DNA of 64,000 nucleotides from Neostapfia colusana (GCA_030760725.1 JASWHV010000009.1:95654780-95718779); one strand, 5' to 3'; numbered from the stretch's first letter, positions 47,647 to 60,400 are shown. A program made the numbers and translations. Notes: generated from the sequence alone by a model not told the origin.

Positions 47647-49040
47647 GTGTTTAAAAATAAACAAATTGAGGATGGGGTTGTGGTTAGGAATAAGGCTAGG
47701 TTGGTTGCTCAAGGTTTCACACGAGTTGAAGGTCTAGATTTTGATGAAACTTTTGCTCCTGTTGCTAGATTAGAAGCCATAAGAATTTTGTTAGCTTTTG
47801 CTGCATCTAAAGTTTTTAAGCTATATCAAATGGATGTTAAAAGTGCTTTTCTTAATGGCTACATAGATGAGGAGGTTTATGTCAAACAACCACCTGGTAT
47901 TGAAAATCCAAATTTTCCTAATCATGTTTACAAACTGTCCAAAGCCTTGTACAGTCTCAAACAAAGCCATAGAGCATGGTATGACAGGTTAAAAACATTC
48001 TTACTTGAAAAGGGGTTTACCATGGGCAAGGTTGATAAAACTCTTTTTGTGCTTAAGCATGGCAATGACTCATTATTCGTTCAAGTGTATGTGGATGATA
48101 TTATCTTTGGTTGTGCTTCTCATGATCTCGTGTCCAAGTTTTCAGCTATGATGAGTTCAGAATTTGAGATGAGTATGATGGGAGAACTCACGTACTTTTT
48201 GGGGCTGCAAATCAAGCAAACCAAGGAGGGTACCTTTGTGCATCAAACAAAGTATACAAAAGATCTCCTAAGGCGCTTCAACATGGATAAAAGCAAGACT
48301 CTTCAGACACCAATGGGAACAGCAACAACACTTGAACTTGATCAAGATTGTGATCCCGTTGATCAAAAAGAATATAGAAGCATGATCAGATCACTTTTGT
48401 ATCTCACGGCATCAAGACCGGACATACAATTCAGTGTATGTCTTTGTGCACGGTTTCAAGCCTCCCCACGTGCTTCACATCGTCAAGCCGTCAAAAGGAT
48501 TCTCAGGTACTTACATGGAACTCAAGAATTTGGCATTTTTCTTCCTTCTTCCTCAACCGTTACATTGAAAGCTTTTTCCGATGCTGATTTTGGGGGTTGT
48601 AGGATTGATAGGAAAAGTACTTCTGGTGCTTGTCGTTTTCTTGGTAATTCACTTGTTGCCTGGTCCTCTAGAAAACAAAGTTCAGTTGCACAATCCACAG
48701 CCGAATCTGAATATGTAGCTGCTGCTAGTGCTTGCTCACAAATTCTTTGGATTGTTCAAACACTTAAGGACAATGGGGTTAATCTAGATAGTGTTCCACT
48801 GTTTTGTGATAACACTAGTGCCATTTGCATTGCTAAAAACCCCGTGCAACATTCGAGAACTAAGCACATTGACATTAGGTATCACTTTCTTCGTGATAAT
48901 GTCAAAAAGGGAACATTGTGCTTCACCATGTAGATACCGAACAACAATTGGCTGACATTTTTACAAAACCTTTGGATTTCACTCGTTCTTGTTACATTCG
49001 TAGTGAAATAGGGGTTATGCATCCTCATGAATTAAATTGA
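47647..49040 (+). pseudogene. pol: pol of element S, second half: RT and RNase H
   Basis: A copia RT domain is open from 47647 (KARLVAQGFTRVEG, MDVKSAFLNGYIDEEVYV, active-site YVDD near 48090, FLGLQIKQT). RNase H follows (SDADFGG near 48580, STAESEYVAA, TKHIDIRYHF). A one- or two-base change near 48910 shifts the frame. The remaining conserved end (QQLADIFTKPL) runs in the other frame to the TGA at 49038-49040. Apart from this lesion and the stop at its left edge the domain looks well preserved. Confidence 0.9.
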
Positions 49041-50034
49041 GGGAGAATTTTGAAACTTGGGAAGTCTATGTGTGAATCTGAAATTAAAATAATATGAGCA
49101 TAGTATTTCATGCATATATGACTTTGTGATTCCTTTTTCATGCTGAAAGTTCTTACTACATTTCTCGTGTTATACATTTTGTAGTTTTTACCATGTCTAG
49201 TAATTGGAATAATTACTTACACTAAATCTAGTCATGGTTGAACTTTCTTGCTGTTTTGAACTTGTTGCATGCTCACAAGTGCTTTTAATCGTAAAGAATT
49301 AATCAAGTAATCAATTCACATGTTGAGTTTTTATGTTCAAATAAAAAAATTAGAAAAGATCAAGAGAATATGCATGCATTGCACTTGTTCTTTTGAGATG
49401 GCTTATCATTGCACTTAGATATGAACTTGAAAGGAGTTGTGTATGACTAAAACCATGTCCTTAAGCTTCTGACTGTCAAATGACATAGGCTTGGCTTGGT
49501 TGGTTAGAATAAGGCTGATGCTGCATATAATCTCTTGCAAATGTCATAAGATCAAAATTTGTGCTTTAAATGATAAATATAATGTAGCAACAAGTGTCAT
49601 GTTTTCAGGTCTTGAAATAGTTAAGTTTGTGAGATCATGACTTGCTTAAATTAAAAATTACACTTGATCTCTAGCATGACTTACACTACTTTATGTATCT
49701 CATTGATGTGATAGTGTAAGTTACTTGATAGTATGATTTGGATGAGCTTTGTTTTATATGTATATGTTATAATGTGCTCATAACAAATTAAAATTTATCT
49801 TTTGTACCTTGCTGAATACATTGTTGAAGGGGGAGAAATTGATCACACATTGCACACATTCACAAGTGTTTTGGCACAATTCTTCTCAGGGGGGAATTTT
49901 TGGTATTTTTGTTTTTCTTCTCATTTTATTTCTTGTTTACAAAGGGGGATAAATTGTTTTCAAAACTTTTCATGTGAATAAGTCAATGTTAGGATTTTAA
50001 GTGGTGTTCCCAATGCATTCATCAAGGGGGAGAT
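49041..50034 (+). other. Pol-to-LTR region of element S with four polypurine tracts
   Basis: No long ORF. This is the place where some Sireviruses carry an env-like gene, and I see none here. AAGGGGGA-type tracts occur at about 49827-49838, 49888-49896, 49940-49950 and 50025-50034, the last adjoining the 3' LTR. Multiple PPT copies here are a known Sirevirus hallmark. Confidence 0.75.
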
Positions 50035-51781
50035 TGTGAGACCTATGTGTGCTAAATACATTGGCTTTGACGATAAAAATTTTGAATACTACCAAAACAC
50101 CTTTTTAACAAGGTCTGACTCTAGGTCCGAGCTCCTGCAAGGTCCGACGATAGGTCCGACTTGTTTTGGGTAGCTCTGGCAAGGTCCGACGTAAGGTCTG
50201 ACTTGCTTTGTCTAGGTCTGACTTATTTTGGCTAGGTCCGACTTGTTTTTGCTAGCTCCGGTGCTAGGTCCGACTAGCTTTGGTAAGTTCCGTGCTAGGT
50301 CCGGCTAAGCTTTAGTAAGCTCCGGCGCTGGGTCCGACTAGCTTTGGTAAGCTCCGGTTCAAGGTCCGGTTAGCTTTGTTAAGGTTCGAAGCTTGATTGC
50401 AATGGTTCTGCTTTTAACTTGCAATGTTTCGAACTTGCTTTCCTCTTACGAAAAGTTTGCTTAGTATTATTTTACTAAGTTTTTGGTGTGTTTTGGTGGT
50501 TATGGCTGATATCGTTTTGCTATGGTTTACAACATGCTTATGTGAGGTGCTCACGTAAGATGTTGTAGTTTTGGAACTAACGAGAGTCAAGTCGAGGACT
50601 TGTGCTCAGAAGTATTGGTTTTTTATTCATGTGCAGGTGTTGCTTGAGTTCAAGACATGGTTGGTGACGGGATCCATTGAACTAGTCTTAGGGAGAAGAT
50701 GGGGTTCAACAATCAAGTTCGCGAGGAATTGTGGTTGAGTTGATCGGGAGGTTGCGCAGTATGTTTGAATCAAGAATAATGCATATGAAGGTATCTTGGA
50801 CGTCGTTGGAAGATGTTTGCACGTGTGCAAGGAGTGCATGGACGTGGCTGCATGGTTCCAAGGTGTGATGAAGAGATATGGAAGTGGATATATGGTTGAA
50901 AAGGTTCAACCGGCTGGATTTTGCGCTCAGGCTGCGGCTGAGGCGGTTATGGTTTGTTTATGAAAAGTTTCGAGTTGGTTATAACATGATTTCATGTTAG
51001 GCATAAAGTAGAGTTTTTTTAGGAATGTTTGGGACGTTTCTAAGGTGTTTGGAATTCTTAAGATTGCTTCTATCTGCGGATAGAAGAGTCTTGAGCAGTA
51101 TCGGAAAGTTACAGTTTGAATCCAAGTAGGAGTCGGAGTCCTAGTTTGAATTGGATTGGCCATAGAGCTGGTTATATAAGTAAGGGAGGCCAAGGCTCAT
51201 GGAGTGCATGACTTTGGGGCTGTTCCTCTTGTGTTTTGATAAATAAAATTCGTATTCTAAAGGAACTTTTGTGCCTTGTTCGTCCGACTTGTTTCAGACA
51301 AGTTTTTCTTGTCGAGTTTCTGTTCAGCACTACCTTGCTTCGGTGGTTTTATCATAACTCGAGTTTTACAGATCCAATTGATGTGATTCTTTTTGGGTTG
51401 TCTTCACAACTTGATTATATATAATCTTTGAAAATTTCATGGTCATTGAATTTGTGGTTTCTGATCTACACGATTTTCTTTGCAGTATTCCAGAACTGTT
51501 TTCCTCGCGTAGGACAGATTGACCTTTGTTCGATCTTTCGATCGTAACTTGAGTTTCTCTCAACGGATTTTCATGATTCTTGTTGTGACATCTTCGTGAC
51601 TTGATTCTATACAATCTATACTAGTTTTGTCACAGTTGAACACGTTTATATCAGTCGCACATATGGTTTTTTTAACAGATCGGTTTTCTGCTGAGAGGTG
51701 TTTTGTTGCTTCCACTGAAAAGTTTTTATCTACCATTCACCCCCCCCTCTGGTAGCTTTATACGTGTACTTTGATCCTACA
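50035..51781 (+). repeat. 3' LTR of element S
   Basis: Collinear with 41700-43450, including the GGTCCGA cluster and the TATA box. It ends GATCCTACA, followed by the GCTTG duplication at 51782-51786. Confidence 0.94.
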
Positions 51782-53030
51782 GCTTGCATTAGAGTTAGGG
51801 TGATTGAAACCCCATTTGCATAACCTTTTAAATCCTATGAAGGGTTGGGTAGCTTACAGACCCGATGAGTAGACAAGGCCCTGCTAATATGCTTAGGATC
51901 TCGGTAGAAGTCGAGTAGTTGGAATCTACTCGCGGGGTAAGGTTTTATCTTACGGTTGGGTCAGAATAGAAAATGGCTTAAGAGTGGAGAAAATGATACC
52001 CAGTGGGGGGATAGGAAGCAGTGAGCGGAGGTCTCACGTGCGTAACCCTGTTTGATTGAGGACCGAGTCGTGTGCGGGCCTGATGAACAAGTATCAAACA
52101 GTACCGGATGGCATACTAACATAAGCAGGAAACCGATGTAATTGGTTAACCTGGGTGCCGAGGCTTACCCAACCGTAAATAGGAGTGGGTTGAGGGTAGC
52201 AAGGTGTAAATCTGCCGGTGGGCACAGTCACGCTCCACGCGGGGACCTCCTGCCCGTTACGGATGGACCGGTTTGGTATTTGGGTTGCCTTTGAAAGGTT
52301 GTTGCATACAACAGAGTAGGAAGGGGTGTGGAATCACGCTTCTGAAAGTGGATGTATGCAACGTGTTGTCCGGGTGTCTCCTGATTGCAATCACCGTCCC
52401 TCACGGTTATTTGAGTATGTTCACTGTTCTGTGACGTAGTAAGAAGTGAAATAAGCCGACATGAATGATAATATGCTGTGATGAAATATTAATGTCTTGT
52501 GAAACCATGTATGCTGTAGTTATAGAGCTAATTAAGTTTATTTTCCACTTTGGGCCTCTCCACATTGGAGGAAAGCTTTTCTTGTTTGATTGTGGACTTC
52601 CGATGTGAGGGCTGCCTAAGGCTCAATAAACTGTTGCTATAAAACTGAAAGTAAGGATCAACATGTAGGCGTGTTTTTATTGCAAAGTCCTTTTTCCTAT
52701 CTTACACATCCTTACATGTAGAGTTCCATGCCTAGGGTTGTCAGTTAAGCCTTGTTGAGCCATCGTGCTCACGGTTGCAATATTTTGAGCTGTGTGCAAG
52801 TGAGAGTTATGAGGAAGGTTCCGAGGACGAGGCGATGCCCCCGTCGGGGTACATGGCCGAGCTGGAGCCCTGCACGCCGCAGTGATCTCCGATTACTTTC
52901 TGCTAGTGCGTAGCGTCCCCGGGCTGGACGGCTGCACTTTTGCATAGTTAGGATGAGAGGCCATCTATGTATAATACTTCCTCTGTTAATTGAGTTTTGT
53001 AAAAACTTCCTTTGTCTATAGAACACTATT
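51782..53030 (+). repeat. LTR D, second part
   Basis: The LTR D sequence resumes after S with landmarks shared with A-type LTRs: GTCGAGTAGTTGGAA near 51910, TTGATTGAGGACCGAG near 52050 and GTGAGTATGTTCACTG-like text near 52410. It lacks the expected LTR end, PBS, leader and gag, and is fused near 53020-53035 to pol. Confidence 0.72.
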
Positions 53031-53535
53031 ACAGTTGGGTGGAAATCTATATCCGACTTCTCTAATCATGCTAGAGAGTCAAAAACTTGATGTTATTTTA
53101 GGGATGTCATGGCTACATCACCATGGTGCTGTTCTTGACATCATTCCACGTGTTGTTCGTCTAAACTCTCCACTTCATGAACCGCATGTTCTTATTCTTG
53201 ACCACTCGGTTCAAGAAGCTCCAGCCACATATAACACGGAAGCCATAAAACTTGAGGATATTCGTGTGGTTCGTGAATACCCGGATGTCTTTCCGGAGGA
53301 TCTTCCAGGCATGCCACCCAAAAGATATGTGGAGTTCAAGATTGAACTCGTACCCGGAACGACGCCGATATCGCGAAGACCATACAAGATGGCTCCAAAT
53401 GAGCTAGCTGAATTAAAGGAGCAGATCAATGATTTAATGAAGAATGGTTTCATTCGACCGAGTCCCTCGCCATGGGGATGCTCGGCGCTGTTTGTGAAGA
53501 AGAAGGATGAAACCTTGAGGTTGTGTGTGGACTAC
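53031..53535 (+). pseudogene. pol: pol fragment of element D (protease end and RT start)
   Basis: Open frame from the end of protease (YPTSLIMLESQKLDVILG) through the linker (VVREYPDVFPEDLPGMPP) into RT (SRRPYKMAP, GFIRPSPSPWGCSALFVKKKDE, LCVDY). It is similar to A and B but clearly a different family at both nucleotide and protein level. It is cut at 53535 by the insertion of element C, with a probable target-site sequence ACTAC (53531-53535). The rest of RT should lie beyond the right edge of the window. Confidence 0.88.
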
Positions 53536-56500
53536 TGACACGACCCCACGGTCTTGTCGAGCCAGGATCACGCTGAGGGGTGCTGCGTTGCACAGCACCG
53601 GATAACACACGTCAAAGGTACAAAGCGGAAGCGAAATTTTATTACATAAAAAAGTTTATGAACATGTTTACATCAAAATAAGTCCAGTCTACACTCACGG
53701 GCGTAGACTACGCATCAAGTCCACGTTCAGCCCTTGAACGTGTCCTTGCTAGCACACACGCACACTAACTCAGCGGCGTGCACGACTCCCACTCGACGGG
53801 GTTCCCCTCCTAGGGTTCCGTCTCCTCTTCGGGAGTCCCTTCCTCATAGAACCCTGCAAAAGCTTCAAACACAAACAGTGAGCACGAAGGCTCAGCAAGT
53901 CTGACCCGTCTCACCTAAACATGGAACTTCTACATGAGGGGTGATGGGTTACATGAGGTAAAAATCATTTGCAAGGACTCGCCTAGTTAGTAGAACCTTA
54001 CTTTCAAGTTTTAGCAGCAGGTTGTGGAGAACCTTACGCTAAGGCACATGAGAGAGCCGCAATCAAACAACAAACACATTTCTCTCATGTACTTTGCCCA
54101 AAGTTGAAAAGAACTTTAGTTAGCTCTAAACTACAGCAATTCATTAGCAATCAAGTCCATCTTTCAATCAGCAACATTTTAACATGTAACTAGCCTGTTC
54201 TTTCTACGTCACGGTACAGTGAACAAGTGGTACTCACTGACCGCGAGGGACGGTGATTATAATCGATTTACACCTGCAGGGTTACCCGAATAACCCGTCA
54301 AGTACGCCCGTACTCGATGTTGCCTACAACAACCATCACGGACGCCGTACGCAACCACCTTTCACCCGTCAGCCAAATATTGAACCGGTCCCATCGTCCC
54401 GAGCAAGAGGTCTCTGCACGCGCATCTCCGTGCCGCCAGCCGATTTACACCTCGAGCTCTCAACCTACCCTCTGAACGACGGGCAATGCCTCAATACCCA
54501 ACTATCCGAGTTACATCAGTTTTCCGGTTCCCATATAGCCGGTAGGTCTTCGGTACTGTTCTAGCTTGTTCAACAGGCCCGCACACGGCTCGGTCCTCAA
54601 TCGACACAAGCGGAGCTACAGCACACAGGCCCCAAAGTCCTGCTGCTCTTACCCTCTGCTCGGTCTCATTTTCTTTCCATGTGTTTCATGTGCTATCACT
54701 ACCCGAGTCGAGTGCCTCTAGCCTATGCTCGCGAGTAGTTCCAACTACTCGACTTGTACCGAATCCTACTCTATCATAGCAACGCAGTAGCTAACGGGGT
54801 TTGCAATCCTAAACCCAACCCATGGTTCTCTTGGCTATGCAGTGGGGCTTCCAAACAAGACTCTAATGCAAAGAATAAAGTAAACAAGTATGTGCTCAAA
54901 ACAATAAAAATTTGTAAAAAGGTTAATGCAAACCGGAGCTTGCCTTGCTGCTCTTGGTCGTATGCTAGCTGTTCCTCAGGAGTAACGAAGTCTAGGACTT
55001 CGGGTTCCTCCTCGACCTTAGCGACTACATGATATACAAATATATGTATTAATTTAAATGCATTTGATTGAATTTAAATTTGTGAAATCTATAACCCTCA
55101 CTAGACAGACCCAATGACTGTGAAACTTTTACTGGGGCTTGGTTACAACCTAAACAGAGATTTGGTCAAGTTTTAGTTGCAGCAAAGCTCATTTGAGCCC
55201 TCCACAATTAATTATGTCCTTGACCTTAATTGAAGGCTTTTAGGGTGTTCTAAGGATTTTCATGAAACAAACTATGACTTTCTGAAAACTAGATTTTCAG
55301 AGGGTTCTAATGGAGTTGGTCTCACTTAATTTGATGGTTCCTAGCTAAAGTTATGAGCTAAACAATTTCATAGAAAATTCTGAAAATGTTTCTGAATATT
55401 TTCTATTTTCTTTGGAACAGTTTCACTAATCACACCATTATGTGGATCAAATGAGCTCAAATGGATCTGACATTTTTAGGTTAGTTCAGGGATATTTTGG
55501 TGAATATCCCAGCAAAATTCCAGGATTTTCCTCCACAGGATTCTCCAGTTAAAATTCCAAACATTTTAAACTTTGAGGAATTAATTCTGGAGAAATAAGG
55601 AATTTCATGAAGTGAAACTTGATTTGCTGGAAAGTACTCAGAGAGCTGAATCCAGCAAAATTTGGGTCACTCGATTTGAAGCTTTCTAGCCAAAGTTATG
55701 AGGATTTGAAGTTTGAATGAAATCTGAAAATCGGGGGAAAAGTTTAAACTCGCGCGTGGGCCCCGGAGACGCCCGCGACGCCCGCGCTCTGCCGCCGAGG
55801 GACCTCGCTGGAGAGCTCGCCACCGGCTTCTGTACAGCTCCAAACCTCACGATTTTGGCCGCCCCTGCCTACTTTCACTCGGGGAACATGTTTCTGGGGT
55901 AAGCTACTCATGACAATGGCCGGTGCATGGTCGGCGACGAGCCGCCACCTCAGAAAGACTTCGGTCATGTCAGCTGACTTCCCTAGCACCTCAACTACTT
56001 GGGGAACCGGTCGGGAAGCATCAGTGGACCTCAGGGAAGGTCGACATGAGCTTGAGGCAGCTCGGGGAAGGCCCGAAGTAGGTCCTCACCATGCGCCCGA
56101 TGCCTCCCTTTTGTTCCGCCATCGGTAAACCTCGAATTACGCCGGGTACAGAGGTTCTCCGGCCAAGGGTTGTGAAGGCAACTTGTGCGTTACCGTGTCT
56201 AGTTTGTGTGAGAGCGGATTGAGGCCCTCTAATCCTTTCTAGAGCACAAATTCGACGGAATAGCACCCGAAGGTCGTTCTGCACACAGAAAGGGGAAAAC
56301 TGGAAATTCGCCGCCGGTGAGCAATCACTCGGGCTGTGGCTCGGGGGTGAGCAGCACCGGACACCAGCGCGTCCAAGGGTGCCTTGGCTCGGGCGTGACA
56401 ACGCCCTGGTTGGGCTGTCCACGGGAGCCCGAGGTGCGGCGGTTCTAAGTCACCGAATTGATCTTTCGGCATAACCGATTTCAATCGGTCTCAACTGAAT

Positions 56501-57430
56501 TCTAGCAGCGGGGAAGACGGAGGAAGGTCTCTAGTACCTTGCCGTGGCTCTGGAGGGGACGGAGGAAGCCGTGATCGGCGCTCTCCAATCGATTCCGAGC
56601 TGCGGAAAGTGTTGGCCGGCGCTGAGTTCTTGCGGGGGAAGAAACGGGTGATGCTTCGGCCGAGGAGGGGGGGGGGGGGGGGAAGGCGCCTTAAGACGGC
56701 TCTGCACCGCCTCACGCCCACGCGTGGCCAAGCAGCTTCTGGCGCGGCGGCTCCCCTCGGTGGCGATCGCAGTGGCGGCGCGGTTAACCGAGTGAGAAAG
56801 TCTCAGTCGGTTTGATTTGAAGTAGAGGCTGACATGTGGGTCCCACTCCCCATTTTAACCTCTGAAATTTACTCCTAATCAGTGTTTTAAACAGTGAACC
56901 CCATACTACCCCTGGTAATTCAAATTATTCACCCATGAGCCATTTGAATTGAATGGAATTCAAATTGGGTTTGGTTAGTTTTGAATTCCAATAAAGTTTG
57001 AATTTGTCCCACTTAGCTCATGTCAAGATCAACTCCAAATGCAGTGAAAATTGGTGTGTGAGCTCACAAAAATGTGCTGAGTAAGAATATGCCTCCCACT
57101 TTTAAATTCATGGGATAAAAACAGTTTGAATTCGAATATGGTTTCAAACTGCCCTATTTCTAACTATACCCAAAATGACCTCAAAAAGGTTTTGAATTTG
57201 GGTGAAACATGGCATGGACATCCTTAGCAAAGTGTAGGAGTTTTCATATGTCCAGCCCACCTATATCACATGTGGGAAATACCACTTTTGCAATATGTGA
57301 GTTTGTTCTCTAATGAGCATGTTGATGGTGGTTACTTGCTCTTCATTTGTGTTCATCCACTTTCTTCAAATAAGGTGTGTGGTGTGGTGATGAACACTTC
57401 AAATGTGTGTCAAAAACTGAGGCCCTTACA
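53536..57430 (-). repeat. 3' LTR of element C
   Basis: The LTR is 3,895 bp and the reverse complement begins TGTAAGGGCC and ends GTGTCA. It is collinear with A and B LTRs, slightly shorter. It includes a run of 16 G (56667-56682) where A and B have a short C tract. Confidence 0.94.
53765..56115 (-). pseudogene. LTR-embedded small acidic ORF (C, 3' LTR), degenerate
   Basis: The middle exon (55024-54944, 81 nt) and last exon (53853-53765) are present with the same splice-like borders. The first exon has lost its ATG (ATGA replaced by ACAA near 56107), and a CAG in the last exon is now TAG. This shows what the region looks like when it decays. Confidence 0.45.
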
Positions 57431-57446
57431 TTCCTCCCCCCTTAAA
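57431..57446 (-). promoter_or_regulatory. Polypurine tract of element C
   Basis: The reverse complement reads TTTTAAGGGGGGAGGAA next to the 3' LTR start, as in A and B. Confidence 0.8.
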
Positions 57447-57498
57447 AGAATCTCGTCCCGAGATTATAAGGTGAAAATTAGAGAGGACGGTGGAAAAA

Positions 57499-60400
57499 TT
57501 ACCGGATATGCGACGTGAAAAAGTCGAGGTAGTTAGCGCGAAGAAATTCTTCGCTCTCCCATGTCGCTTCGTCCATGGAGTGATTACTCCATAGAACCTT
57601 GTAGAACCACAACATATGGTTGTGTGTGGTTCGGGCCTTTTCATCTATAATCTGCACCGGTTCCTCCCGATAGGTGAGATCCGGTTGCAGTCCTTCAATA
57701 TCCTCCAGCTGAACGGTAGTTGATAGCTTAATACACTTCGTCAGCTGGGCAATGTGAAAGACGTCGTACACACCGGAAAGTGCTTCTGGTAATTTCAGCC
57801 GGTATGCCACCGATCCACATCTTTCGGTAATCTGGAATGGACCGATGAATCGGGGTGCTAACTTTCCTCTGACCCCAAATCTGTTTACGCCCTCCATTGG
57901 AGACACCCGCAGATATATGTGATCTCCAACTTCGAATTGTAATGGGCGCCTTCTCCGGTCCGCATACTGTTTCTGACGGGATTGAGCGGCTTTTAGGTTC
58001 GCTTGAATCAGTCGAACCTTTTCTTCCGCGTTGTTGACGAGGTCAATCCTGAAGGTAACCCTTTCGCCAGATTCACACCAATTCAGTGGTGTGCGGCATT
58101 TCCGCCCGTATAGAGCCTCGTAGGGCGCCATCTTGATGCTGGCTTGGTACCCATTATTGTACGAGAACTCCGCTAACGGCAAGTGATCATCCCAATTCTT
58201 GCCGTGGTTGATAGCGCAAGCTCGTAGCATGTCTTCTAAGATTTGATTTACCCGCTTCGTTTGCCCATCCGTCTGCGGGTGGTAGGCTGAACTACGGATC
58301 AGCTTCGTCCCCAAGGCAGTGTGTAGCTGCTCCCAAAAACGGGACACAAATAAAGTGCCCCGATCCGATATGATGGTACGGGGTACGCCGTACAAGCATA
58401 GGATCCGTGAGATGTACAGTTCAGCGTACTTCTTGGCGTTGTAGTTGGTGTTGACCGGGATGAAATGGGCAACTTTGGTGAGCCGATCGACGATCACCCA
58501 CACAGAATCATGCTTTTGAAGAGTGGTGGGTAAACCGACGATGAAATCCATGCTCACGTCCTCCCATTTCCAGGCAGGAATGCCCAGTGGTTGCAGCAGT
58601 CCCGGTTTCCGCATATGGTCTGCCTTCACCCTTCGACATGTATCACACTCGGAAACGTACTTTGCAGTCTCCCGCTTCATCCGTGTCCACCAAAACTTGC
58701 TTCTGAGTTCCTGATACATCTTGTTGCTGCCGGGGTGAATAGAGTACTTTGACAAGTGAGCCTCATCAAAGATTTTCTTTCGTAATTCCGGGTTACAGGG
58801 TACGATGATCTGGTCCTTGAACCATAGGACGCCGTCTCCATCCTTCCGGAAACATTTCAGCTCCCCACTGTCTACACGTCTCCGCAAATGTGTCATGCCC
58901 TTGTCATTCTTCTGGGCTGCCGCTATCTCTTCACAGATGGTGGGGATCAAAGCTAGGTTGTAGAGAGCTCCGTGTGGAATCACATGTAGTGGTGGTTCGC
59001 TCTCTTCCAACGGTGTGATGGTCAGATTATTGACGTGTGACTTGCGGCTCAGCGCATCTGCCACTACGTTTGCCTTGCCCGGATGATAATGGATCTCTAT
59101 TTCGTAATCCTTTATCAGTTCTAACCATCTTCGTTGCCTCATGTTCAGCTCTTTCTGAGTGAATATGTACTTGAGGCTTTTGTGGTCGGTATATAAATGT
59201 ACGAGGTTACCGAGTAGGTAGTGCCTCCACATTTTGAGTGCGAGTACCACGGCAGCGAGCTCCAAGTCGTGGGTTGGATAATTCGGCTCATGGTTTCTAA
59301 GCTGCCGTGATCCATACGCGACCACCCTTCGGTCTTGCATCAGCACACATCCGAGCCCAATGCCAGATGCATCGCAGTACACATCGAACGGTTTTGTTGT
59401 GTCTGGCTGCGCCAAAACCGGTGCTGATGTCAGGTGCTTGACTAAAGCCTTGAACGCTGCTTCACATGCTGGACTCCAAACATATTTGGTAGCCTTCTTC
59501 AGCAGCTCTGTCATTGGCTTGGCAATCTTCGAGAAGTTCGGAATGAACCTCCGATAATATCCCGCGAGCCCAAGGAAACTCCGTACCCCGTGAACAGTTC
59601 TCGGGGATTTTCAATTCAGCACTTGAGTGATCTTGCTCGGGTCTACAGCGATACCCTCCGCTGAGATGATATGCCCGAGAAAAGGCACTTGCGATATCCA
59701 GAACTCGCATTTGCTGAATTTCGCGTATAGCTTGTGATCCCGCAGCCGTTGCAAGACTATACGCAGATGCTTCTTGTGATCTTCTTCCGACTTGGAATAT
59801 ACCAGGATGTCGTCGATGAAGACCACGACAAACTTGTCCAGCTCCAGCATGAATACCGAGTTCATCAAGTACATGAAGTGAGCTGGAGCATTGGTGAGGC
59901 CGAAGGACATGACCAGGTACTCATAAAGTCTGTACCTCGTCGAGAAAGCTGTCTTTGGAATGTCCTCAGCCCTTATCTTAATCTGATGGTACCCGGATCT
60001 TAAATCCATCTTGGAAAAGATCTTTGCTTCGACCAACTGATCAAACAACATGTCGATCCGTGGCAACGGGTACTTGTTCTTGATGGTTACGGCATTTAAT
60101 GGACGATAGTCCATGCAAATCCATAACGTCTCATCCTTCTTCTCGACAAATAATACCGAACAGCCCCATGGCGAGGAGCTCGGCCTAATAAAACTCTTCT
60201 CCAGAAGGTCCGTGAGCTGAGTCTTCAGTTCAGCCAATTCCTTGGGCGCCTTCTTGTACGGCCTTCGGGATATTGGCATGGTTCCCGGTGCAAGTTCATC
60301 TTGAACTCCACCTCTCTATCGGGCGGCATCCCCGGCAAATCATCGGGGAATACGTCAGGGAACTCTCGGACCACTGGAATATCTTCCATTTTGATGGTTG

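Larger units (their letters stand above)
41700..51781 (+). mobile_element. Element S: Ty1/copia, Sirevirus-like, nested in LTR D
   Basis: A 10.1-kb LTR retrotransposon. LTRs are 1,751 bp (41700-43450) and 1,747 bp (50035-51781), each starting TGTGAGACCTATGTG and ending GATCCTACA. Target-site duplications GCTTG are at 41695-41699 and 51782-51786. The order protease, integrase, RT, RNase H is that of Ty1/copia. Long gag with a coiled-coil-rich extension, about 1 kb between pol and the 3' LTR, and several extra polypurine tracts there fit the Sirevirus genus. It is not autonomous: frameshifts and Trp-to-stop changes break the ORFs. Confidence 0.93.
41548..52885 (+). pseudogene. LTR-embedded spliced small acidic ORF (D), split by element S
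   Basis: The middle exon is 41548-41625 (78 nt, acceptor TTTCATTTAG, donor GCAAGC). The last-exon homolog is at about 52805-52885 and contains YEEGS, an acidic block and ELEPCTPQ before TGA (52883-52885). The reading frames survive although the rest of LTR D is strongly diverged from B, which argues for past protein-level selection. The acceptor before the last exon is altered, so phase is lost, and no clear first exon with a GT donor was found. The intron between the two exons now contains the whole 10-kb element S. Confidence 0.42.

Noticed and set aside
49041..50034. An env-like gene between S pol and its 3' LTR.
   Set aside because: No open frame of meaningful length or membrane-like segment was seen. 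The region is AT-rich with polypurine tracts.
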